A stretch of 64,000 nt of DNA from Macquaria australasica (GCA_005408345.1 SEMN01000124.1:372001-436000); one strand, 5' to 3'; shown: positions 51,020 to 62,359, numbered from the stretch's first letter. Notes: generated by a model not told the origin, from the letters alone. Made by a program: numbers and translations.

Positions 51020-54000
51020 ATGAAGAACTTTATTAAATCCGTCCTCGTTCTCATTGCTGCGCTCTTGTCAACAACAGGTAAGATGCACTGATGGCAGATG
51101 ATTCATTTATTTTGACTTGGAGAGTTTGGTTTTGCGCACCAACACATAACGTCCTTCTCACTCTCTTAGGGGCAGTAGAGGTGATATATGCTCAGGTGGG
51201 AGAGACGGTTACCCTTAAGCCTCCAGGGGTGAATTCACACAAATATTTGTACTGGTTCTTTGGTAACGAGGATGGCCTTCAACTTGCCTGGCGCAATGCC
51301 TTTGGCGGACAGAGGATTGACATAAAAGAAGAAAAAGGTCTAAATTATAAATTATCTAAAGTATAAATTACAAATAATGGAACTTTTGACAATAACAACA
51401 TTTAATTCTTGCATTGCAGCTGAACAGTGGAACAAGTGGTTGTCCTTGTCTGGCGACTCATTGGTCATCAAAGACATCCAACAACAACACTTCGGGACTT
51501 TTGTCTGTAAGATTCAAGGCACACCCGTGGAAGTCATCACATATAAAATACTCAAACTCAGCGGTAAGAGTAAAAATAAGGTGACATTTCACATTTTTAT
51601 TATACATTTTACAAGAGTACTGTATGTAGTTGTCAACATAATCTATGCGCAAATATATTTTGTTAAAATCTAGTGCATGCTTTTATGCAATGTGTTGTTC
51701 AAAGTGAAGGGATTTTTAATGTTTTTCATGTTTTAACCTAAGGGCTGTGTGTTTAACTTGTCGAGCTCTACAACTTTTTAAAAACCCAATGAACAAACTC
51801 ATAAAACATGGCAGTTTTCTTACATACTAAAATGATGACATTTAGGGAGATTTACCTAACTGCAGCAGTATTACTGTTTTTTGAACTATGTTTACTTTAT
51901 GGAAATGTCCAGCCAAATAGAAGTCAAAATATTGAATTATCTATAATATGAAGAAAAAAAAATCAAACCTTTAATAATTTTCATCATTTCCATTCTGTTT
52001 CTTTTACCCTGCTCAATTTCTGTTCTAGTGGCTATGAACCCACCCTCTCCTCTGCTGCCTGGGGAATATCTGTCTCTGGTCTGTGACACAGAGACTCCTC
52101 TGGATCACAAAAAGCCAGAGATACACTGGCTGAATCCCCAGGGAGTGAAAATGACACATAACCAAGGAAAAGTCACCAAGAGAGCCACAGGCCTACACAA
52201 TGGCCAGTGGACCTGTGTTGTGACAAATAATAACAAAGAAAACAAGGCTACAATCTCGGTTACGATTGTGGGTGAGTTGCTGTGTACATGCATATATGCA
52301 TTTGTTTTATAGTAGTGCACCCTCATCCTGAAGATAACTTTAACATTACTTCTCTTTTCCTCCTTATTTAGACCTCTCCCCAGCTCCTTTACGTCCTCAG
52401 TATACGTCTTTATCCTCGCCTCTCACTGTCCCCTGTTCCATTCCCGCTCACATCTCCTGGGAACAAATCAAAGCTAAGGGCATCCAGGGAGTTCACTGGG
52501 ACTTCTTCCCTAAACAAGGCTCCAGTCTAATTTCTAATGACCCACAGAGGCTTTTCTCCCTCTCTATGGAGGATCCACTGACCTGGAAGGCAGCTAATCA
52601 CAAAGGACTGATTTCACCAGTCCTTAAAAAAGGTCTGCCTTTGAATCTGTCTTTGACCAGAAAACAAGGGAGACAAGAAGACAGAGGAGACTATGTATGC
52701 TCCCTGGAATTCACAAATGGTGTGACTTTGAACAGGACTGTACACGTAAATGTGCTGGAAAGTAAGTAAAAACAAATTGCTCCGTATTGCGCACACATCT
52801 GTCATATGTAATTTAGTTTGCTTGTTCTTTAGCTATCGCAGTGTCCTCATTTATCTTTGTGATGTCCAGTTCCTTTGCTCCCTCCTAATTGTCATTCATA
52901 ACAAGTTGGAGACAGCCATTTCATTGCCACTTCTCTGGTTTTGCTCTGTCGTACAGTGCAAGAGTTTTCATCTCGCTGCTGCAGAGTTTATTTGGAAGTG
53001 TCCCTGGTGTGACGTGTCCAGTTCAGTGGCTAATACACTTGTCTAGCTCCACTTGTTTTAATAGAGTATAACGAGCTTTCCCTCTGCCAGAGGAGTGTGA
53101 TAACAGAGTGAATTTTAATTGGACTCTGTATTCCGAGGATTCATGGTGTAAAACTAAGATTTCTGATTTTTATCTGCACTATTATTGAACCAGGAACATT
53201 GAAAAGAACCAAGTACACCGATCTGATGGATAAATTCAAGGCAGGGGTGCATCTAGCAAATCTGGGTCCCCGGATTTGCTTTTGAACTGCCTAGTTTTAC
53301 TAAATGCCACTGGAGTCCTACTGCAATTTTTGTGGTTCTCTCTATATTTGCCCCCCTGGAATCACCACCACCTTCCAGTGTATTTAAGAGACTGTCTGTT
53401 TATTAAATATGGTGATGCAAGTGAATGTTTGTGCGCTTATAGCAACTCAAGGTTTGTTTGTTTAATGGTGCTCCAGCCAGCTAGATGAAATTAACAAGTT
53501 AAAACAACTGAGTTCGATCGACTTATTGTTTCAGCTCTAATTTTCTTTAGAGCAATGTACAGTATATCTGATTAATGCTGTTTTTTCCCCCTCTTTTTAA
53601 AAAAATATTCTTTTGTAGTTGATGCTATGTGCAGTGCGGCTTTGATACTGATGCTGTCATGTATTGCTATATTTCCATTTTTGTTTTTTTAATTTGGCAC
53701 GTTTTGCTGGCACGCTGCAGCAACAGAAGCCAAAGGCCTAGTCGGATTCAGATAGTAAATGTAGAGGGAAGGAGAGCTTTTCTTAGTTTACAGCACAATA
53801 TTTTCCCAACCTGTCAAAAATGGCGACATTTTCTCATGCATTTCATATTTATTGTGATCAATATTTAACATTTCTTTCTTTCTGCCATTCTTCCACTCTC
53901 TCTCCAGTCAGCTCCTCCCCAGGAACAGACTTAATTTCTGGCCAGCAGCTCAACCTGACTTGCAGCTTTGGCCATCCGCTGCCCTCTGACCTGCAACTGA

Positions 54001-54835
54001 AATGGTTCCCACCTGAACAATCGTCCCTGCCGCCTCTGAGATCTGACCCTGCCCATCTCACCTTCCCGGAAGTGGGGACAGGAGATGGCGGAAAGTGGAG
54101 ATGTGAGCTGTGGCAAAACAGCACACGGCTGACGTCGGCTGTGATAACGCTGAAGATCGGTGAGCACAGGAAGTGAGAGGGGAGCAGGAAATATGACATG
54201 GGCATGACCTTGTGGTCACAATCTCTTTTACGACAGAAACCTGGTTTTACATGATGAGTTATCTGTACTGTATACTGTTTGATGACTGTCTGTTTCTGTT
54301 GTATACAGAACCCAAGCTGAGCGTGTGGATGCTGGTCATCATATGTAGTGTCGCAGTCATCGTAATCCTCTTCCTCATCCTCGTTTTCATCCTCTACCGA
54401 CGCAGACAAGTACAGTTAAATCATTCCTATTCCATTGTGTTAGATCACACTGGATTATTAGCATGGCATTAAGAGTTCTCTCTCTCTCTCTCTCACTCTC
54501 TCTCTCTCTCTCTCTCTCTCTGTATCTCTCTCTCTGTATCTCTCTCTGTGGTTGACATTAGCGGAAGACGAGGCGCCTCAGGCATCGACTCTGCCAATGC
54601 AAAAAGTACGTAACAACCATTTCCTTGTCTGTTGAAATGGCTTCAAACACACATTCACACTCATCATCAGCACTGAAATCTGAATAATAATTTTAGCCAT
54701 AAGGTGTTTTATGAAGATACAAAAAATAAAAATAATAATGTTTTTTTTTTGTAGCTCTGTCTCTTTCCATAACTCAAACAGAAACCTGTGACTTTCTGTT
54801 TCAGCCCAAAGCCCAAAGGATTCTACAGAACATAA
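51020..54835 (+). CDS. cd4-1: CD4-1 co-receptor, four Ig domains
   Basis: Complete: exons 51020-51077, 51170-51337, 51420-51563, 52029-52271, 52372-52761, 53908-54159, 54309-54409, 54562-54605, 54805-54835; 476 residues. Signal peptide (FIKSVLVLIAALLS). D1 is split over two exons. D2 (LVCDTE ... WTCVV), D3 (TVPCSI ... YVCSL, long, 130 residues) and D4 (LTCSF ... WRCEL) each have a Cys pair and one exon. TM helix about 425-449, then the tail LRHRLCQCKNPKPKGFYRT with the C-Q-C Lck clasp. Family role: MHC class II-binding co-receptor of helper T cells; the four-domain form is the teleost counterpart of tetrapod CD4. Odd: D1 has KPPG where the B-strand Cys is expected, leaving the later Cys (FVCK) unpaired. 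No dileucine is seen in the tail. A repeat of CT units lies between exons 7 and 8. The ATG at 51020 is the default start; see the candidate exon at 47.2 kb. Confidence 0.93.
54476..54548. repeat. CT microsatellite
   Basis: A long pyrimidine tract of CT units with a few GTA and CA interruptions. It ends 13 bases before exon 8 of CD4-1, so it supplies the polypyrimidine tract of that acceptor. Confidence 0.9.
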
Positions 54836-55434
54836 TAATTCCCACAAAGGCATTTTCAAGAGGACACTGCAACCAATTGAATTTCTGTCCTGATAAGAAG
54901 GATTTTTCTGTCATATCTACTAAACTGTGACCCTCTGTTAGGCGTGTGATGTGGGTCTGAAAGTTCAGTCAGTGTTGAAATGTCAGATAAGAGTGTCTTA
55001 TCACAAAAAATGCATTTTACAGTTGTACATATCAGCCAGTTTGGATTGTGTCACATGTCAGCGATTTTCTTAGGAATTTTTCTATTTCACAGAATTGCTC
55101 TATGAAACTTTTGTTCCATTTAATTATCATTTAATGTTATTGTTTGTGATTATTACTGTTGCTTATGTTATACCCTCTTTCATTCACATTGTTTTCAGAT
55201 TTGTCTTTTTGTCATGCTCTGTAATGTAATATTTATGATGCTCTATCATACTGCATTGATAGGCTTGGTTACTTTTATAAATATTTGCAAATATATTATT
55301 TTTAAAGTGAGAAAATGTTGATACTAAATACACAAATCAGGATACTTTATTGCTTAAACGAAATGGACCTTTTTGTCAGAGTTTATTTGTAGATCAGAAC
55401 AAACTGTTAAAACATTTGGCCACTGAAGTTTTTG

Positions 55435-55440
55435 AATAAA
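55435..55440 (+). promoter_or_regulatory. polyadenylation signal of CD4-1
   Basis: AATAAA 600 bases downstream of the CD4-1 stop codon; no earlier canonical AATAAA is seen in the 3' UTR except weak AT-rich words. Confidence 0.5.
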
Positions 55441-55849
55441 GTATCAATATCTTTTATAATTGAGTGGTGGTCCTGCAGTGGTGTGGTGGGGCTAAGTGGA
55501 GCGGGATGGCGTCCATCTGACAGATTTGGAGGTACAAGAAGGAGCAGGGAACATCGTACCAAAATTTACACAGCGGGCAGACAGAACAAATCAGTGTGTG
55601 CTCATGTGCGTGTGAGTGTTAATATTTTAGTTAAATGGCACTTAACCACCTATCTGGAACAAAATAAAAAGTCACTTTTTTAATAGTGATCTCTTTAGGA
55701 GGTGATGATTGTTGATGATTATTAATTAACTGTAATTACTTACAATCACAACCAAAATACTTTTTTTTTTTCAGAAAATGAACTTGTGCATATTGTATTT
55801 ACAAGCTAAGTAGTTTTCAATAAGGAATTGTATTATATTATTTAGGCCC

Positions 55850-56420
55850 TAGTTGTCTAGGCACCAAATTTGTCTGCACACATTTCCACACCACCAAAGT
55901 AAATCAATTTTTAGCCATGCTGCTCTAGGGAGGTTGTCCAGGTCACCACTTTGGTCCAGACTGAAAGATCTCAACAACAATGAATTGCTATGAAATGTCG
56001 TACAGGCGTTCGTGGTGCCCAGAGGATGAATCCTACTGGCTTGGGTGACCCCCCTGACTTTTCTTCTAGCGCCACCATGAGGTTTTGTGTGAAATGTCTC
56101 AACATGTATTAGATGGATTGTTGCAATGACTTTGGTGATCCTGTCACTTTTCATTTAACGCCATCATCAGGTCAAAATTACAATTTGTCCAATACTTTGG
56201 TTTATGACTAAATTAAACTAATATTACCTGCAAAACTAATGACATTCCCATCTTCCTCAGCTGTATGTTGTACCTTTAGCAAATGTTAGCATGCTAACAC
56301 ACTTAACTAAGATGGTGAATGTTGTAAACATACCTGCAAAACATCACCATGTTAGCATTTAGCTCAAAGCACCGCTGTGCCTAAGTAGAGCCTCACAGAG
56401 CCGTTAGCATAGTATTATTG
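55850..56420 (+). repeat. dispersed teleost repeat, copy 1
   Basis: Contains the words GTCCAGACTGAAAGATCTCAACAACA, AGAGGATGAATCCTACTGGC and TTAGCATGCTAACAC, and ends CTCAAAGCACCGCTGTGCC...CCTCACAGAGC. Two internal units repeat the sense 'atgga(t)tg..atgaaat..gtacag'. The same family reappears at 63755 in the same direction. No coding capacity; likely a non-autonomous element. Confidence 0.65.
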
Positions 56421-56837
56421 ACAAGCAGCTGGGTGTTGACATTGGCCAGTCACTGTTAGAAATATCCAAGGTTTGTATGTGTAAACACACACTGACAAGA
56501 ATAAGCTCAACAGACACCTGTGCTTTACGCTACAACTGCTCATCAAGGTTGACTTACACGCTGAAAACATTCTTTAAGGTCTTGCCAAATTCTGTGAACC
56601 TGTCTCAATTGCATGTACCGATTTTGATCCTCATGTCTGGCTGGTTTTCAGATGTTTCCAGAATAATAACCTATTGTAATGCTGTCCTCTAACATGTGAA
56701 CAGGCACAAAATAAATCTTGTGTAGGTGTGACGCTGTGTGCTATTTTTACAGTGTGCAAGACCTAAACAAAAGACACGAGGGCAACATTACAACTATGAA
56801 ACATGTCTTTAACACCAAGGCATTAATTGTAAGTCTG

Positions 56838-57113
56838 TTAATCCATCTGCAGCTGCAGAGTCTCTACAATATTTTCAGTCATTGAACCTTTATTAGGGTG
56901 CTTGAATTTTAATTCATGGACATGCTCTCCCTCTGGACTGTCTGCAGCCTGAGCGGAGGCTTCAGAAACCAACAGGCCGATGAGAACACAGAGGATGGTG
57001 TGGCCTCTGATTCCCAGGGTGCCTGAGGAGACAGATAGGTACCTGCAAACAGACATCACTCATGCACCCTTTATAAGGCGGTCTTACCTTCCATTTTGGA
57101 TGAGGTTCATCAT
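56838..57113 (-). CDS. candidate two-exon small secreted or membrane protein, unrecognised
   Basis: Minus strand, exons 57113-57088 and 57042-56838, joined across a strict GTAAG...TTTGCAG intron of only 45 bases with phase kept; 76 residues. It starts MMNLIQNGRYLSVSSG, has one hydrophobic run (TILCVLIGLLVSEASA, about residues 24-40) ending in small residues as at a signal-peptidase site, and then a short charged part (SPEGEHVHELKFKHPNKG). I do not recognise a family. The long n-region before the hydrophobic run is unusual for a signal peptide, and an intron this short is near the lower limit for vertebrates. It may be a gene fragment or chance. Confidence 0.25.
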
Positions 57114-57478
57114 GTCTGTCAGGTAGTAGAATATCACAAGCTTTGGCTTCCTCTCTCTGCTCTCTGGGGTGTTTTATCGAGCACTTTGAGTAATAAAGAG
57201 TAGAGGACAGAAAGTACAGATTGCACAAATCTACCAGAACAGATTGGAGTCTTCATGGTCATCAAAGCATGTAAACTCAGATGGTGCAATATCTTAAGTT
57301 GTAGCCAAGCCATTGATGACTTGCCATATTGGATTAGACAAACAAACATGTGATGATGGAGCTCTGGCATGCGGGTTTGGCATTATTTACCGTTGCACAA
57401 GCAAAGGTCCCTCCCTGTCTCCTCCTTTCTTTTTTATATTGGCAAAGATGGAGGCCTAAAAAGTATGACTCAGCATTG

Positions 57479-57487
<9 letters not shown>

Positions 57488-57539
<52 letters not shown>
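57488..57539. repeat. GT microsatellite
   Basis: About 26 perfect GT units. Reading frames here (Cys-Val repeats) are artefacts. Confidence 0.95.
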
Positions 57540-57543
<4 letters not shown>

Positions 57544-57916
57544 CAAGAGTTATTTGTATTCTCTTGGTTAGTAGAGCAGCTGCAACAATATCACCTCTAC
57601 ACCACACACACACACCAGATGCCCACTCTGTTGCTCCAACAGACTGTCAACATTTTGTTTTTGTTTTTTTCTTTGGTATATGTCCCATTTATTATTTTTT
57701 TTCTTGGCACCTTGTTCCCACAGCCATTGTCAGCTCTTCGTCTTCACAAGGGTTTGTTATTCAAACCAAACTAATTAAAGCAGAGGAGGAGTATTTAGTG
57801 TTTATCTCTGTGTCCATTTCAGTGACTTCTGAGCTAAAATATGTGGTTGCACATCACCACAAATTCTTGTCTGAATCTGTGTACTCGGTTCAGAGCTTGG
57901 CCCTTCTTTCTTAACA

Positions 57917-57929
57917 GCGCGCGCGCGCG

Positions 57930-57981
<52 letters not shown>
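57917..57981. repeat. GC/CA alternating purine-pyrimidine repeat
   Basis: (GC)n merging into (AC)n for 65 bases without a break in purine-pyrimidine alternation. Confidence 0.95.
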
Positions 57982-57982
<1 letters not shown>

Positions 57983-58782
57983 CTCCCAGCTGCTTTCCTG
58001 TTGCAACCTTGTCGCGGTTCCAATTTTAGTTTTTTTAATTAATGTCAAGAAGTTGAAGGTACTTGCTGTTTTTTCCCCACCTATTTCTAAAAAAACCTCT
58101 TTTCTCCCGTTCTGACTCACACACCCACATAATGTGCTGTGTCATCTGTCACACATCTGTCACATCCAGAATCAGTGCCTCTCTCCAAACAGAACTTGAG
58201 ATTGAAGATGTGCAACACAGGGCAAGTTGACCTTGAAACACCACAGCAACAAGCAGAAATACACCAGGCAGAGCCAACAAACTGAGGAATGAACCTCCCA
58301 GTTTGGATTAGTCTACTTCAGAAAACACTTCACAAAAAGCTTAAATCCTTCAGTTGTAGGTACAGGATAGTTTAACTACACAGTACTTCTCTGAGCACAT
58401 TTGTTGTAGCACTGGAGCAGTGTTGTAGGCAGAGGGACGTGTCGCGATAAATCAACCAGCAGAGACAAATTCAATTTTCAAGGAGAAATATTGCTGCTTG
58501 GAAGAGGAGATACCAGCGCCTTTAGGGACCAGAGGACATACAGCGCAAAGAGAGACAAAGTGACACAGAGTGTTAACAAGGGCATCACATCCACGGAGGA
58601 GAGAGAAAACTACACCAGCCTGCAGGAGTCCACAGAGCAGCCGACACCTGGAGGGAGCAGGCCCATTCTCGAACACAGCAACAGTATTTTGTGTGTAAAT
58701 GTGACAAAGATATTGAGATGTTTCATGTGTGTAAGAGCCAGTGGTGGGACATATCTAAATATAAATACAATTACTCAACTAC

Positions 58783-60835
58783 TCAATTCAATTCAATTCA
58801 GTTTTATTTATATAGCGCCATATCATAACAAAGTTATCTCATGGCACTTTTTCGAGTAGAGCAGGTCTAGACCGACTCTTTATATTTATATTTATATTTA
58901 TATTTACAGAGACCCAACAGTTCCTACCATGAGCAAGCACTAGGCGACAGTGGCAAGGAAAAACTCCCTTTCAACAGGTAGAAACCTCGAGCAGAACCAG
59001 GCTCTAGGTAGGGCGGTGATTGATCTGCCTCGACCGGTTGGGTTGAAGGGGGAGGGGGGGAGCGGGGAGAGAGAGCAGGAGGAAAGAGAACATACAGCAG
59101 CACAATACAGTTCCACATAGGGATGTAAAGCAATAGTTGTGGTAATGGTATTGATGATGACACCAACAGAAATAATACTAAGAGCAATATTATAATAGTA
59201 ATACTAATAATAAGAGCAATAACAGTAATAGCAGCAGCGGGTGCAGAGCAGGAGCACGGGGGCAGCAGGTGGCCGCAACCATAGATCCAGACTCTACAGC
59301 TCCGGAGGCAGAAATACCTGCAGAAAGCAACAAAAGGAGAGAAAGCACACAACTACGGGAAGAAGTTGAATTAGTTACAAGCATTGATGGGATATGAGGG
59401 CGTACAGATGGAGAGGAAGAGGAGGAGAGAGGAGAGAGGAGCTCAGTGTATCATAGGAAGTCTCCCAGCAGTCTAGGCCTATATCAGCATAACTAAGGGG
59501 TGGCTCAGGGGTCACCTGAGTCAGCCCTACTATAAGCTTTATCAAAGAGGAAAGTCTTAAGCCTACTCTTAAATGTGAGGAGGTTGTCTGCCTCCCGTAC
59601 ACAAACTGGGATCTGGTTCCACAGAAGAGGAGCTTGATAGCTGAAGGCTCTGGCTCCCATTCTACTTTTAGAGACTCTAGGAACCACAAAGAACCCTGTA
59701 TTCTGGGAGCGCAGTGCTCTAGTGGGGTAATAGGGTACTATGAGCTCTTTAAGATATGATGGTGCCTGACCATTTAGGGCTTTGAAGGTAAATTCTATTC
59801 TGGAATTTACAGGGAGCCAGTGTAGAGAAGCTAATATTGGAGAAATATGATCTCTTTTTCTGGTTCTTGTCAGTAAACGTGCCGCAGCATTCTGGATCAG
59901 CTGGAGAGTCTTAAGGGACTTATTGGGGCAGCCTGATAGTAGAGAGTTGCAATAATCCAGCCTAGACGTAACAAATGCATGGACTAGTTTTTCTGCATCT
60001 TTTTGAGACAGGATGTGCCTGATTTTTGCAATGTTACGTAAATGAAAAAAAGGCAGTTCTTGAAGTTTGTTTTATGTGGGAGTTAAAGGACATATCCTGA
60101 TCAAAGATAACTCCGAGATTCCTTACGGTGTCGCTGGAGGCCAGGGCAATCCCATCTAGAGAAACTATATTTTAGATAATGTGTTTCGAAGGTGTTCGGG
60201 GCCAAGTACAATAACTTCGGTTTTGTCTGAGTTTAACATCAGAAAATTGCAGGTCATCCAGGTTTTTATGTCCTTAAGGCATGCTTGAAGTTTAGCTAAT
60301 TGATTGGTTTCATCTGGCTTGATCGATAAATATAAATGGGTATCATCTGCATAACAATGAAAATTTATGGAGTGCTTCCTAATAATATTGCCTAAAGGAA
60401 GCATATATAAGGTAAATAGAATTGGTCCAAGCACAGAACCTTGTGGAACTCCGTGACTAACTTTGGCGTGCATAGAGGATTCATTGTTAACATGTACAAA
60501 CTGATATCGATCTCATAAATAGGATTTAAACCAGCTTAGTGCAGTGCCTTTAATGGCAATTAAATGTTCTAGTCTCTGTAATAGAATGTGATGGTCAATG
60601 GTATCGAATGCGGCACTAAGATCTAGTAAGACAAGTACAGAGACAAGTCCTTTGTCGGATGCAATTAGCAGGTCATTTGTAACTTTCACCAGTGCTGTCT
60701 CTGTGCCATGATGCACTCTAAATCCTGACTGAAAATCCTCAAACAGCTTGTTGTTGTGTAGAAAGTCACACAACTGATTGGCGACTGCTTTCTCAAGGAT
60801 CTTAGAGAGAAAAGGAGGGTTAGATATAGATAACT
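58783..60835 (-). mobile_element. LINE (L2/CR1-like non-LTR retrotransposon), 5'-truncated
   Basis: The minus strand carries the 3' part of a reverse transcriptase. From 60773 down come blocks FQSGFRVHHGTETALVKV, DLSAAFDTIDHHILL, GVPQGSVLGPILF and YADDTHLYLS, continuing into the RT thumb region and DYCNSLLSG-like and LHWLPV-like sequence to about 59500. The YADD active site is intact, but a TGA breaks the frame after WFKSYL (60510-60512), and further frame breaks follow. The 3' UTR includes the conserved 'ATATAGCGCC' block and ends in tandem ATTCA units at 58783-58800. It is dead as a mobile element. Clade is inferred from motif style. Confidence 0.85.
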
Positions 60836-60856
60836 ACTGTACTCTATACGCTATAT

Positions 60857-61814
60857 CAGTGGTGAAAGAAGCATTCAGATTCTTTACTTATGTAAAAGCA
60901 GCAATACTACTATGTGAAAATATTGCATTAAAAGTAAAAGTCATGAATTCAATGTTTTACTTAAGTAAATGTAAAGATATTAACAGCAAAAGCTACTTAA
61001 AGTATAGAAGTAAAAGTTCTCTCTATGCAGGCAAAATGCCTTACATCCTGCTACATTATTATATATTATACTACTGAATTATTATCATGAATCCACGAGC
61101 ATATAAGCAGCATTTAAATGTTGTAGCTGCAGTGGAGCTAATTCTATTTTATATTCTGTTGGGTGGTTTAATCAATTGTATAACAATACATTATTATATG
61201 TCCTCATTATAGGTATGAAAATAAAATCTTAATATGGAAAGTTACCAGTAACTATCTGTCAAATAAGTGTAGTGGAGTAAAAAGTACAGTGTTTCCCCTT
61301 GAACAGTGATGGAGTCAAAGTATAAAGTAGCATAAAAAGTACCACAGCGCTTAAATGTAAATGTAGCCTACTTAGTTACTTGCACTTTTTACTTCACATT
61401 CACAACGTTTATCTTAGTTACAAGTTACGTTACAGATTAAGATTTTACATACAAAACACTATCAGATTATAAAATATGATGCACTGTTATAAATTAAACT
61501 ACCAAAACTACATAAAGTAGTTGAAATCAGCTCTACCTGAACCAACTACAACACTGAAATGCTGCTTACAAGTTTATGCATCGGTAATAATGAAACAGTA
61601 ATATATAATAATAAAATTCTGACAAAGACAATTCTGCTGCCTAGTGAGTACTTTTACTTTTGATAGTTGAAGTACATTTTGCTGATTATATTGCTGTACT
61701 TAAGATGTAAGTAAGATGTTGAATGTAGGACTTTTACTTGTAATGGAGTATTTTTACAGTGCGGCATTGTTACTTTTACCTAAAGTAAAATATCTGAATA
61801 CTTTGCAAGTACTG
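60857..61814. mobile_element. fold-back / MITE-like DNA element
   Basis: Ends are imperfect inverted repeats: CAGTGGTGAAAGAAGCATTC at the left and, at 61783-61814, AAGTAAAATATCTGAATACT...AGTACTG at the right. Interior words such as 'taaaagtaaaagt' on one arm recur reverse-complemented on the other (TACTTTTACTTTT), with a centre near 61390. No reading frame. It abuts the LINE within about 20 bases. I could not find a clean target-site duplication. Confidence 0.6.
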
Positions 61815-62083
61815 AATCTGTCTACATGCATATGTAGTATGTATTTCTGTGTTTGTGTGCATATGTGACAGCAAGAGACACAAACAAACAAGAGTATCCA
61901 CTTGCCCTAACTTTCAGCAGTATTAACTTCTGGGAATAGTAAATGTTATGAAGCTAAATTCTGGTCAAATGGTTCTGCTTTTCTATCTAATTTTACTTAA
62001 AGTCTGCACTCTGCGCTCCACTAGAGGATTAAAAATGGTGAATTGACAGCTACCATGCTGTGGACTGTTTTGTGTCTAATCAG

Positions 62084-62359
62084 GCTCCCAGGGACTGAAG
62101 CCGGGTGTTGAGTATTTGAGGAGTCAGACTGTTCTCCTGATGGTTATTGGCTTTTTGGCCTCCATCTGCACCAACATCATACCCACTGTACTCTGTAAGT
62201 ATAAACACTGTCTTACAGCCTCCTGTGTTTCCTGCCCTCCAGTCTGAGTATGTACATCTGCCTGTCTGTCTCTCTGTCTGTAAGAGTCTCACTCGATTCC
62301 TCGCTCTCGCTGATTATTCTCTCTTTATTTCAGCTCAGTGTGCTTTCGGACACCTATAA
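62084..62359 (+). CDS. candidate last two exons of a small membrane protein, unrecognised
   Basis: Exon 62084-62194 sits between CTAATCAG and GTAAGT; its only open frame encodes GLKPGVEYLRSQ then the hydrophobic VLLMVIGFLASICTNIIPTVL, long enough for a membrane helix. It joins in phase to 62334-62359 (acceptor TTTATTTCAG), giving the end SQCAFGHL and TAA, with AATAAA at 62366-62371. The first exon starts in phase 1, as do the exons of the CD4 genes, but that is weak evidence. No upstream exon was found and no family is recognised. The 3' UTR would be very short. Confidence 0.25.

Larger units (their letters stand above)
57114..58782. other. intergenic region with microsatellites
   Basis: Contains the GT (57488) and GC/AC (57917) repeats. 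A frame open from about 58410 to 58860 encodes a hydrophilic stretch including EERENYTSLQESTEQ; it has an acceptor-like TTTTCAAG at 58475 but no supported partner exon, so I do not call it a gene. Confidence 0.4.

Noticed and set aside
51091..51169. Upstream part of the frame beginning at 51091
   Set aside because: It is intron sequence between the signal exon and D1; the acceptor CTCTTAG at 51169 keeps phase with exon 1.
53858..54409. 183-residue minus-strand frame, acidic start
   Set aside because: Antisense to CD4-1 D4 and TM exons; no independent evidence.
57490..58120. Cys-Val and Thr-His repeat frames
   Set aside because: Translations of GT/CA microsatellites.
58410..58860. Hydrophilic plus-strand frame with ENYTSL, resembling a receptor tail
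   Set aside because: The tyrosine lacks the aliphatic residue at -2 needed for an ITIM, there is no supported partner exon, and the frame runs into the LINE 3' end.
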